Positions 1-6,890 of a stretch of DNA of 64,000 bases are shown in pieces. The stretch is from Deltaproteobacteria bacterium. GTDB lineage: Bacteria > Myxococcota_A > Polyangia > Nannocystales > Nannocystaceae. How positions within the stretch are numbered: position 1 is the first letter of the stretch; every line of letters begins with the position of its first letter. A program made the translations under genes and the position numbers. Below the pieces are notes generated by a model. It had not been told where the DNA came from, made no database searches, and saw only the letters and a list, made by a program, of their open reading frames with translations. The DNA lies in the NCBI GenBank assembly GCA_016709225.1, contig JADJEE010000001.1, positions 372,001-436,000 on the forward strand, in the 5' to 3' direction.

Positions 1-545
1 AGGATCGGCAGGCCCAGCTCGTCGCGCAGCTCGTCGGCGCAGGTCTTGGATCCGCGGCCGCGCTCCTGTCGATCGATCGCCACGACGACGCCGCTCACGA
101 CCACGTCGGGGGCCGCCTCGCGGACCAACGCGACCGCCTCGCGGATCGACTGGCCCGAGGTCACGACGTCGTCGACCACGAGCACGTGCATGCCCGAGGC
201 CGGCGCCATGCCGACGAACACGCCGCCTTCGCCGTGGTCCTTGGCCTGCTTGCGGTCGAAGGCGTAGCCGACGTCGCGTGCGCCATCCGACAACGCCATC
301 GCGGTGGCGACCGCCAGCGGCACGCCCTTGTACGAGGGCCCGAACACGAGGTCGCAGCGCAGCCCGTGGTGGCGTGCGTGGGCCGCGTAGGCCTGGCCGA
401 GCGCCGCGATCGCAGCGCCGGTACGGAGCTGACCGGCGTTGACGAAGTAGGGCGAGCGGCGGCCCGACTTCAGCGTGAAATCGCCGAAGCGCAGGACTTC
501 GAAGCGGAGCAGCAGCTCGAGGAAGGCAGCCTGGTGCGGGAGCAT
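1..545 (-). CDS. pyrE: orotate phosphoribosyltransferase (C-terminus off the window)
   Basis: Makes orotidine 5'-phosphate from orotate and PRPP in de novo pyrimidine synthesis (cytoplasmic). The frame leaves the window at its 3' end, so 181 codons of a roughly 200-residue family are visible. Seen in order: FTLKSG at residues 23-28, GPSYKG at 69-74, the catalytic flexible loop with R98, K99, K102, H104 and G105, and the PRPP loop VVDDVVTSG at 123-131. All expected active-site residues are present, so the enzyme should be functional. Two in-frame ATGs lie five codons apart (560 and 545); 545 is chosen because the family's N-terminus is short, but 560 is possible. It points the same way as the two-component pair to its right, 64 bases downstream of that pair's last gene. 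Confidence 0.95.
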   Translation of the reverse strand, partial: MLPHQAAFLELLLRFEVLRFGDFTLKSGRRSPYFVNAGQLRTGAAIAALGQAYAAHARHHGLRCDLVFGPSYKGVPLAVATAMALSDGARDVGYAFDRKQAKDHGEGGVFVGMAPASGMHVLVVDDVVTSGQSIREAVALVREAAPDVVVSGVVVAIDRQERGRGSKTCADELRDELGLPI

Positions 546-609
546 CGCGGGCGCCAGCATATCACCGCCCGCGCGCCCGCTTCCGACGCGCGATCGCGGC
601 GGGGTCGCG

Positions 610-2043
610 TCAGCCCGTCGCGGCCGGCAGCTCGAGCTCGAGGCACGCGCCGCGGCGACCGTCCGGGCGCTCGCGCGCGACCAGCGAGCCGTCGTGCGCG
701 TGCGCGATCTGGCGGCACAGGTAGAGGCCGAGCCCCACGCCGCCGCGGTCGCGCGAGCGCGCGTCGTCGAGGCGGCGAAACGGCTCGAACACGATCTCGC
801 GGTGCTCGGGGGCGATTCCGGGGCCCTCGTCCTGGACCCGCACGACGATGCGATCGCCGTGCCGTGCGGCGGCCAGCTCGATGGTGCCGTCCGGGCAGGC
901 GCGGCGTGCGTTGGCGAGCAGGTTGCTGAACAGACGCTCGAGCAGGAACTCGTCGCCGGCGACCGTGAGCGTGGCGGCGGCGTCGACCTGGGCGTGGACC
1001 TTGCCCGCGCAGCGCTGCAGCAGCGGCGCCAGCGGTAGCGCCGTCGCGTCGATCACGGCGCCTTCGCCGGCACGCAGCTCGAGCCGGGCGCCGGTGAGCA
1101 GATCGCCGATGAGCGACTCCACCTCGACGATGTCCTGCGCCATCTCGAGCAGGCCCTGCTGCACGCGGGTGATGGGATCGATGATCGGCTTGGAGCCCGG
1201 CTTGGCGGGTGTGGCCACCGGCGCGGGCGTGCCGTTGGCGGTGACCTGGGCCAGCCGCTCCTGCAGGATCTCGAGCAGGACCTTGGTGCGAGCGATGGGC
1301 GTGCGCAGCTCGTGGGAGACGTTGGCCAGCAGCGTGCGCTGCCCCGCCACCAGCCGCTCGAGTCGCTCGGCCATGTGGTTCACGGCGCCGCCGAGCTCGT
1401 CGATCTCGTCGGCGATGCGTGACGGCACCGCAACGCGGTGGGCGAGCTCGCCGTCGGCGATGCGGCCCACGCTGGTCTCGAGCGTGGCGATGCGGGAGGT
1501 CAGCGATCGCGATAGCCGCCTGGCCCCGAGCCCGAACGCGGCGGCGAACAGCAGCGTGATCGCGGCACCGATGCCGAGCAGCTGCGGCGGCGCGGCCACG
1601 ACGTGGGCCAGCGCGACGATCTCGCCCTCGGCGTCGGTCAGGGGGAACACCACGATCGGGTGCTCGCCCTGGCGATGCACGATGGGGCGCCCGCGTCGGA
1701 GTCGACGCTCGCGCTGCATGAAGCGCCCCGGGACGTGCTCGGGACCCTGGCCCGCCACGCGGTCGCCGTCGGGGGTGTAGATGGCCGTGCGCGTGCCGAG
1801 CCGGTCATCGAAGCGTCGCAGCGTGGTCGTGAGCGCGGCGGGGTCGGCGAGCTGGGCGACCCAGCCGTCGTTGTCGGTCTCGAGCAACTCGAGCGCCTCC
1901 GAGACCCACTCGTTGCCGAGCGCCCGGGCCAGCAGCCAGCCACCGCTGCCGACCAGCACCGCCGCGACCACGAACGTCAGCACGAACGTGCCGTAGATGC
2001 GCCGGAACAGGCTCGAGCGCCGCTGCGGCGCTGAGCGGCTCAT
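610..2043 (-). CDS. sensor histidine kinase, EnvZ/CpxA-like
   Basis: 477-residue inner-membrane sensor kinase, expected to phosphorylate the response regulator whose gene overlaps its start. Order: membrane segment about residues 15-38, a short extracytoplasmic sensor of about 115 residues, a second membrane segment around 160-182, HAMP linker, H-box ANVSHELRTPIART with the phospho-His near 243, then an ATPase domain with N-box (LLANARR), DEGPGIAPE and GVGLGLYL G-boxes. The dimerisation domain carries an unusual Pro/Ala-rich insert of about 20 residues (around TPAPVATPAKPG) between its two helices. The ATG shares four bases (ATGA) with the stop of the regulator gene, indicating an operon in the order regulator then kinase. 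The signal sensed cannot be read from the sequence. Confidence 0.92.
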   Translation of the reverse strand: MSRSAPQRRSSLFRRIYGTFVLTFVVAAVLVGSGGWLLARALGNEWVSEALELLETDNDGWVAQLADPAALTTTLRRFDDRLGTRTAIYTPDGDRVAGQGPEHVPGRFMQRERRLRRGRPIVHRQGEHPIVVFPLTDAEGEIVALAHVVAAPPQLLGIGAAITLLFAAAFGLGARRLSRSLTSRIATLETSVGRIADGELAHRVAVPSRIADEIDELGGAVNHMAERLERLVAGQRTLLANVSHELRTPIARTKVLLEILQERLAQVTANGTPAPVATPAKPGSKPIIDPITRVQQGLLEMAQDIVEVESLIGDLLTGARLELRAGEGAVIDATALPLAPLLQRCAGKVHAQVDAAATLTVAGDEFLLERLFSNLLANARRACPDGTIELAAARHGDRIVVRVQDEGPGIAPEHREIVFEPFRRLDDARSRDRGGVGLGLYLCRQIAHAHDGSLVARERPDGRRGACLELELPAATG

Positions 2044-2753
2044 CCGTCGTCTCCGCCGCCCAGCACGTAGCCCACGCCGCGGATGGTCCGCACCAACGTC
2101 GTCCCGCTCGGCGACGCCGCACCGAGGGCGGCGCGGATCTTCGACATGTGCACGTCGACCGAGCGATCGACCGCCGGGTCGAAATCGACCGGCGGCTCGC
2201 CGCGCAGCCGCCGGACGTCGTTGTAGATCTGTTCGCGAGGCAGCACCTTGCCGGCCGAGCGCGCGAGCACCCACAGCAGGTCGAACTGGAACGCGGTCAA
2301 CTCGATGGCGTGGCCCTCGAAGCTGGCGGTGTGGCGATCGCGATCGATCACCAGCGCGCCGAACTCGATCAGCTGCGCGGGCTCCCCCGGTGCCGGCGGA
2401 CCGCCGCGGCGCAGCACCGCGCGCATGCGCGCGAGCAGCTCGCGGGGGCTGAAGGGCTTGGGCATGTAGTCGTCGGCGCCGAGCTCGAGGCCGACGATGC
2501 GGTCGACCTCCTCGCCGCGCGCGGTCAGCATGATGATCGGCACGTCGCTGCTCTGTCGCAGCTGTTGGCACAGTGCGAGGCCGTCCATGCCCGGCAGCAT
2601 CAGGTCGAGCAGCACGATCTCGTGCTCGCCGGCCCGCGCGCGCTCGAGCCCCGCGGCGCCGTCGGCGATGATCTCGACCTCGGCGCCATGGCCTTGGAGG
2701 TACTCGGCGGTGCGATCCGCCAGCTTCACGTCTTCGATGAGCAGGACTCGCAC
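2040..2753 (-). CDS. OmpR/PhoB-family response regulator
   Basis: 237-residue DNA-binding response regulator. The receiver begins VRVLLIEDVKLA (acidic pocket ED), has the phosphoacceptor in LLDLMLPGMDG, the conserved Thr in MLTARGE and Lys in MPKPFSP. The C-terminal half is an OmpR-type winged helix (ELTAFQFDLLW, VDVHMSKIRAALG, VRTIRGVGYVL). The frame extends 34 codons further upstream to an ATG, but homology begins at the GTG at 2753, so that start is used. It is the first gene of the pair with the kinase at 610-2043, which it overlaps by four bases. Target genes are unknown. Confidence 0.93.
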   Translation of the reverse strand: MRVLLIEDVKLADRTAEYLQGHGAEVEIIADGAAGLERARAGEHEIVLLDLMLPGMDGLALCQQLRQSSDVPIIMLTARGEEVDRIVGLELGADDYMPKPFSPRELLARMRAVLRRGGPPAPGEPAQLIEFGALVIDRDRHTASFEGHAIELTAFQFDLLWVLARSAGKVLPREQIYNDVRRLRGEPPVDFDPAVDRSVDVHMSKIRAALGAASPSGTTLVRTIRGVGYVLGGGDDG

Positions 2754-2874
2754 GGTGTGATCGGGAGTCTGCCACCTCCATGCCCCGGCGAGCACCGGCA
2801 GGGCCGTAAAGCCGCGGTGAAGGCCACGCACGCCGCCGCCGGCGACCCTGCGCACCGGCGGGCCGGGCCGCTCG

Positions 2875-2904
2875 TTGCCCCGCCGCGCGGCGGGCTGCTA
2901 CGCT
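2875..2904 (+). promoter_or_regulatory. -35/extended -10 promoter abutting a start codon
   Basis: TTGCCC at 2875-2880, 18-base spacer, TGC followed by TACGCT at 2899-2904. The GTG start at 2914 is only nine bases further, so the transcript would begin at or within a few bases of the start codon. No Shine-Dalgarno fits. Confidence 0.5.
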
Positions 2905-2913
2905 GCGCTCGCC

Positions 2914-3141
2914 GTGCAGTACCGATGCAGCGCCTGCCATCATGCGTTCGAGGCCGATGCGTCGCCGGGTGAGTGCCCGCGGTGTCACGTCGAGGCCGGA
3001 CTCGAGCGGCACCACGCACCCGCGCCGCCGATGAAGCTGTTCGGGCTGCTGCTGGGCGCGGTGTTGGTGGCGAGCGCGGTCGGTGGGGTGCTCGGCTTCG
3101 TCATGGGTCACGAGCGCGGCGCGACGCCCTCATCGCGATGA
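2914..3141 (+). CDS. small zinc-ribbon membrane protein
   Basis: 75-residue protein with two CxxC knuckles (YRCSACHHAF and CPRCHVEAG) forming a probable zinc ribbon at residues 3-27, followed by one strongly hydrophobic helix around 43-62 and a short charged tail. It resembles small FmdB/zinc-ribbon membrane proteins seen beside signalling genes in myxobacteria, but no function is established. The GTG at 2914 is preferred over an ATG 13 codons upstream because the zinc ribbon starts right at it and a promoter-like TACGCT ends nine bases before it. The next gene also begins with a zinc ribbon. Confidence 0.7.
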   Translation: MQYRCSACHHAFEADASPGECPRCHVEAGLERHHAPAPPMKLFGLLLGAVLVASAVGGVLGFVMGHERGATPSSR

Positions 3142-3242
3142 CGCCGGCGCTTCGCCCCATGGGCGCCCGGGGCGGTCGGGGCGTCCGAACGTTCGCGCGC
3201 TGCGGTGCCATCTGATAGTCTCGTGGGCCGAGCCCGAGGCCA

Positions 3243-5426
3243 TTGATCGTCCGCTGCGCGAGTTGCAACACCGAGTTCGCGCTCGATGACCGCCAGGTCG
3301 GTCCAGATGGCGCGTCGGTGCGTTGTCTGTCGTGCGCCGCGGTGTTCCGCGTGAGCGCCTCCGACGTCGCAGCGCAGCCGCCGTGGCAGGTGCGCACGAT
3401 CGACGACCTGCTGTTCACCGCGCCCGACCTCGCGACGCTGCGGGCGTGGATCCTCGAGGGGCGTCTCCACCCCGACGACCGTGTCTCGCGCTCCGGTCGT
3501 CACTTCGTGCGGCTGGGCGAGATGCCCGAATTCGCCACCGCGTTCGCCGGCTTTCCCGGGCTGCCGAGCCTCGTCGAGCCCCGCGATCGACCGCCGAGCG
3601 AGCGCTCGGCGCTCGACCTGCTGGGGCCGCCGCCGGCGTTCGGCACCCACGCGGGCGAGGACGACAGCGCCGCGCTGGCCGGTGTGCCCGAGCCCGCAGC
3701 GACCGATCGCTCGTCGGCGCTCGAGCAGGTGGTCTCGCGCGCGGCGGCCAGCTCGGCGTCGGCCCACCCGGTGCTCGGCGAGGCGGTCGAAGGCACCGGT
3801 GAGATCGCGATCCCGACCATGCGCGCGCCGGCGAAGGAGATCGAGCGCAGCTCGGCCTCCGCGTCGAGTGTCGCGGCGGTCGAGCGCGAGCGGGCCGCAC
3901 CCGCGCCGCCGCCGGCTCCGCGCAGCGGCACCCTCGCGCCCCCGCGCAGCGGCGCGACCCCGACCGCCGTGCACGACGATCGCAGCGGTCGCGCGCTGTC
4001 GATGCTCGACGTCGTCACGCACCACGTTCGGCCCATCACCGGGCCGTCGCCCGAGGGCGCGCGCAGGCCCGCCGCGCCCGCGCCCCCGCCACCGCCGGTC
4101 GCACCGCCGCCCGCCGCTGCTGCGGGCGAGGCCGCGACGGTGCCGCGCAGCGAGCCGGTGGCCGCGCCCGCGTTGCACCTCGAGCCCAGCGAGCCGCGGC
4201 GTCGGCGGGGCGCGTGGCCGGTGTGGGCCGCGCTCGGCATCCTCGCGGGCGCCGCGGTGGTGTTCGGCATCCCGCAGGTGCGCGCGCGCGTGTTCGGGAC
4301 GCCGCTGCCGACCGAGGCCGTGATCGCCGAGCCGGTGCGCGACGATGCGCCGTTGCTCGCCGACGCCGACGCGGCGATCGTCGCCGCCGATCCGACTGCG
4401 CTGGCCCGCGCCGACGCGGCGCTCGAGGTTGCGATCGCCGGCGGTGCATCGGCGCTCGGCGACGCCCAGGCCGAGGTGTTGGCGACGCGCGCACTCGTGC
4501 ACGAGCTATGGGGCGCGGTCGATCCGGCGATGCGTGCCGACGCCCGCTTCTGGGCGCAGGAGGACGCGGGCCGGGCCGCAGGTCTGCTCGATGCCGCCGC
4601 CGGCGATGGCACCTCGCGACGCATGCGCGCTGCGGTGCTGCTGCGGGTCGCGCAGGGGCGCAGCGACGCCGACGGCCTCGCGCTCACCGATCAGCCCGAG
4701 CTGTCGGCACTGCTGGCAGCCGCGCCGCTGCTGCGCGACGCCAAGGCCGAGCTCGCCGGGCCGGCACGCGACGCCCTGCAGTCGCTCGCGCGGCCGACGA
4801 CGCTGGCGCGGCTGGTGCTCGCGCTCGATCGGCTGCACGCCGGTGACCGTGAGCGCGCGCGTGCGATCGCCGAGGCAGTGCTTGCGCAGGCGCCCGGACA
4901 ACCCGTCGCGCGTGCCATCGTGCGGGCGCTCGAGCTGCCGGCGACCGTGGCCCAGGCCACGCCCGAGGCGGTCGCTCCCGTCGCCACGACGGTGGTCGAG
5001 CCGACCGCTGGCCAGGGCACCGCGCCCGAGGCGGTCGGCGAGTCACCCGATCGCCTCATCGATCGCGGGTGCCGCAAGTCGGAGTCCGGTGACGCACCGG
5101 GGGCCATCGCGCTGCTGCGCAAGGCGCTGGAGAAGAAGCCCGGTGATCTCGACGGGCTCCTGTGTCTCGGCGACGCGTACAGCCGCAGCGGCGCCTACGA
5201 CAACGCGCTCAAGTCCTACGCCAAGCTACTCGAGCGCTCGCCCAACATGATGTCGGGGCTGCAGGGCGCGGGTAAGGCCGCGGCCAAGCTCGGACGCACG
5301 GCCAAGGCGGTCGGGTACTACAAGCGATTGCTCGAGCACGATCCGTCGCACGCGCAGGCCCGCGCGTACGTCGACGCGCACGCGGGCGAGGCGGATGGGG
5401 CCGGCGATGCCGGCGAAACGGGCTGA
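3243..5426 (+). CDS. zinc-ribbon / GYF-like / TPR membrane protein
   Basis: 727 residues. It begins with an MJ0042-type zinc ribbon (MIVRCASC, then CLSCAAVF), then a GYF_2-like module at about 47-100 (IDDLLFTAPDLATLRAWI), a long Pro/Ala/Arg-rich disordered stretch to about 320, a single membrane helix (AWPVWAALGILAGAAVVFGI), an alpha-helical region, and at least two TPR units near 605-700 (GDAPGAIALLRKALEKKPGD and onward). This layout recalls AgmX/GltJ-type proteins of myxobacteria, where zinc-ribbon and GYF modules sit on the cytoplasmic side; a gliding or secretion role is only an analogy. Start is TTG with GAGG six bases upstream, at the exact family N-terminus. A downstream zinc-ribbon gene follows after 14 bases. 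Confidence 0.85.
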   Translation: MIVRCASCNTEFALDDRQVGPDGASVRCLSCAAVFRVSASDVAAQPPWQVRTIDDLLFTAPDLATLRAWILEGRLHPDDRVSRSGRHFVRLGEMPEFATAFAGFPGLPSLVEPRDRPPSERSALDLLGPPPAFGTHAGEDDSAALAGVPEPAATDRSSALEQVVSRAAASSASAHPVLGEAVEGTGEIAIPTMRAPAKEIERSSASASSVAAVERERAAPAPPPAPRSGTLAPPRSGATPTAVHDDRSGRALSMLDVVTHHVRPITGPSPEGARRPAAPAPPPPPVAPPPAAAAGEAATVPRSEPVAAPALHLEPSEPRRRRGAWPVWAALGILAGAAVVFGIPQVRARVFGTPLPTEAVIAEPVRDDAPLLADADAAIVAADPTALARADAALEVAIAGGASALGDAQAEVLATRALVHELWGAVDPAMRADARFWAQEDAGRAAGLLDAAAGDGTSRRMRAAVLLRVAQGRSDADGLALTDQPELSALLAAAPLLRDAKAELAGPARDALQSLARPTTLARLVLALDRLHAGDRERARAIAEAVLAQAPGQPVARAIVRALELPATVAQATPEAVAPVATTVVEPTAGQGTAPEAVGESPDRLIDRGCRKSESGDAPGAIALLRKALEKKPGDLDGLLCLGDAYSRSGAYDNALKSYAKLLERSPNMMSGLQGAGKAAAKLGRTAKAVGYYKRLLEHDPSHAQARAYVDAHAGEADGAGDAGETG

Positions 5427-5440
5427 CTGGGAGGGGGCGC

Positions 5441-5737
5441 GTGGGCGAGGCGGACAACGACGACGGATTGAGTTGGGATGACCTGCAGACGCAACGCGAG
5501 GCCCAGGCGCGTCGCTCGGCGCAGCTGAGCCCCGCCGAGCGCGAGGCGCTGCGGAAGCTGCATCTCATGCACTGCCCCAAGTGCGGCATGGAGCTGAGCG
5601 AGATCACGTTCCGCGGTGTGAAGGTCGACAAGTGCTTCGCCTGCGGCGGCGTCTGGCTGGACGACGGCGAGCTCGAGGAGCTCGCCGGGAAGCCGGGCTT
5701 CTTCGAGGCGCTGCGCCGCCTGTTCGCCGGTGCGTGA
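5441..5737 (+). CDS. zf-TFIIB-type zinc-ribbon protein
   Basis: 98 residues. An acidic/helical N-terminal half is followed by a TFIIB-like zinc finger: CPKCGMELSEI, then KVDKCFACGGVWLDDGELEEL (two CxxC pairs about 20 residues apart, with the family's typical GVWLD turn). Such proteins are common and of unknown biochemical role. The GTG start has GGAGG about eight bases upstream. It is 14 bases downstream of the zinc-ribbon/TPR gene and probably co-transcribed. Its stop is only about 30 bases from the first CTAG of the mobile cluster. Confidence 0.85.
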   Translation: MGEADNDDGLSWDDLQTQREAQARRSAQLSPAEREALRKLHLMHCPKCGMELSEITFRGVKVDKCFACGGVWLDDGELEELAGKPGFFEALRRLFAGA

Positions 5738-5777
5738 GCGCCAGCGGCGGCCCACCGCCGCGCTAGCGAGGTACTAG

Positions 5778-5794
5778 GCTGTGTCCGGTTTCCC
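5778..5794 (+). repeat. IS terminal inverted repeat, left
   Basis: 17 bases, exact complement of 6706-6722. CTAG precedes it. Confidence 0.92.
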
Positions 5795-5795
5795 A

Positions 5796-6655
5796 TCAAG
5801 CCCCGAAGATGCGTAGATAGCGGTGGATGAAGGCAAGCCGGACCATCCCGCCGAAGTTGATGGCGGTCTTCTCGAAGCGGGTCACCACGCGTCGCGACTC
5901 CTTGAGCCAGCCGATGAGGCACTCGACGATGCTGCGGCGCCTGTAGAGGCGCTTGTTGAAGGCGACCGGGCGCAGCGCTCGAGTCTCGTTGGGCTTCGTG
6001 GGGATCACTGGTGTGATCCCCAGGGCGAGGAGATACCTATCGATCCACTCCGCGCGGTAGCCCTTGTCGCCTGCGAGTGCCAACGGCCACTCCATGACGA
6101 CACCTCGATCATCATGCAGTGCTTCGTCAGCACCTTGAAGGACCGGCGCGAGCATCGGTCCGTCGTGGGCTTGTCCGGCGCTGAGCTCGAAGTGGAGTGG
6201 GTGGCCCTCAACGTCACACAGGATGTGGATCTTCGTGCCCCAGCCCCGCGGAGCGCCCCAGAGCGTGATCCGCTGGCTCCTGCGGATCGGATCTTTTTCC
6301 CCCCGCCGCTGCTGCAGCGCGCAGCTCGAATCGATGTCCCGTCGATGCACCACAACTCGGAGGGGTCCGCGTCGTGCGGGACGGCGATGCTCCGCAATCG
6401 CCGAAGTACGCGGTCGAACGTCTCGTCCTTCGTCCACTTGTCGAAGAAGTCCCAGGCGGTCGACCATGGGCCGAAGCACTCCGGTAGGTCTCGCCACGGA
6501 GCCCCAGTTCGCAACACCCAGAAGATCGCGTCGAGCATGAGACGACGATCCCGCGGCCGCCGACCGGTCTTGAAGTTGTTCGTCGGGAACAGGTCCCCGA
6601 TCAGCTCCCACTGCGCGTCGGTAAGGCGGTGGCGAGGCATGCCCGTCGTGGTCAT
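5796..6655 (-). CDS. IS5-family DDE transposase, -1 frameshift product
   Basis: Two overlapping frames together make one complete transposase of about 286 residues. The first frame (from ATG 6655, or ATG 6640) gives the N-terminal helix-turn-helix (MPRHRLTDAQWELIGDLFP), WVLRTGAPWRDLPE, and the first catalytic Asp in WCIDGTSIR. After the run GAAAAAG at 6299-6293 reading must move back one base into the second frame, which gives WGTKIHILCDVEGHPL, the second Asp in ALAGDKGYR and the Glu in SIVECLIGWLKE, ending at 5796. IS427-group elements are known for this two-frame arrangement. Without a shift the first frame yields only an inactive N-terminal piece. Confidence 0.88.
6293..6299 (-). other. 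probable -1 ribosomal slip site in the transposase
   Basis: Minus-strand heptamer G AAA AAG preceded by six G residues. Frame 0 reads GGG GGG AAA AAG; slipping back one base continues as GAT CCG, exactly joining the catalytic halves of the transposase. A plain frameshift mutation in a homopolymer is the alternative. Confidence 0.65.
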
Positions 6656-6705
6656 GCCCCCTTGGATCACGGATCCCCGATCCGCCCAAGGACTTGACGG
6701 TTTCG

Positions 6706-6722
6706 GGGAAACCGGACACAGC
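6706..6722 (-). repeat. IS terminal inverted repeat, right
   Basis: Complement of 5778-5794; followed by CTAG at 6723-6726, which is shared with the next element. Confidence 0.92.
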
Positions 6723-6890
6723 CTAGTACCTCGACACAGCGATAGTGACGGGCCATAACACCGCCCTGACCGCGCCTCGCTGCGTTGCCGCACCTTGAAA
6801 TACGCCCGGTATTCCGGCGGCACGGCGCCTTGCGGAGTCGCGGCCATGACGGCGTTCTGACCCATCACTATCGCTGTGTCGAGGTACTAG
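6723..6890. mobile_element. MITE-like inverted-repeat element, 160 bp between two CTAG
   Basis: Starts CTAGTACCTCGACACAGCGA and ends with its complement; 26 bases are perfectly inverted and similarity continues, with a few mismatches, to about 40 bases at each end. The core (6727-6886) encodes no plausible protein and is flanked by CTAG on both sides (6723-6726, 6887-6890). The left CTAG is also the right flank of the IS. The ends are unrelated to the 17-base IS ends, so this IS need not be what mobilises it. The right CTAG supplies the TAG stop of the membrane-protein gene beside it. Confidence 0.8.

Larger units (their letters stand above)
5778..6722 (-). mobile_element. IS5-type insertion sequence (IS427-like), 945 bp
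   Basis: Bounded by perfect 17-base terminal inverted repeats GCTGTGTCCGGTTTCCC (5778-5794 and complement at 6706-6722) and flanked on both sides by CTAG (5774-5777, 6723-6726), the likely target duplication. It carries one transposase read through a -1 frameshift. The flanks outside CTAG are also complementary for seven bases (cgaggta / tacctcg), giving the impression of a longer repeat, but the other copy of cgaggtaCTAG at 6880-6890 shows this belongs to the neighbouring element. Both ends, the slip site and the catalytic residues are intact, so the element may still be active. Confidence 0.9.

Noticed and set aside
610..3111. An open frame of 833 codons on the minus strand that covers the kinase and extends upstream
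   Set aside because: Homology starts at the kinase's own ATG at 2043; the extension is the shadow frame of the overlapping response-regulator gene and carries no family match.
5767..6733. A 28-base inverted repeat as the IS terminus
   Set aside because: Only the inner 17 bases are IS; the outer 11 contain CTAG plus a piece of the neighbouring element's end, which also occurs separately at 6880-6890.
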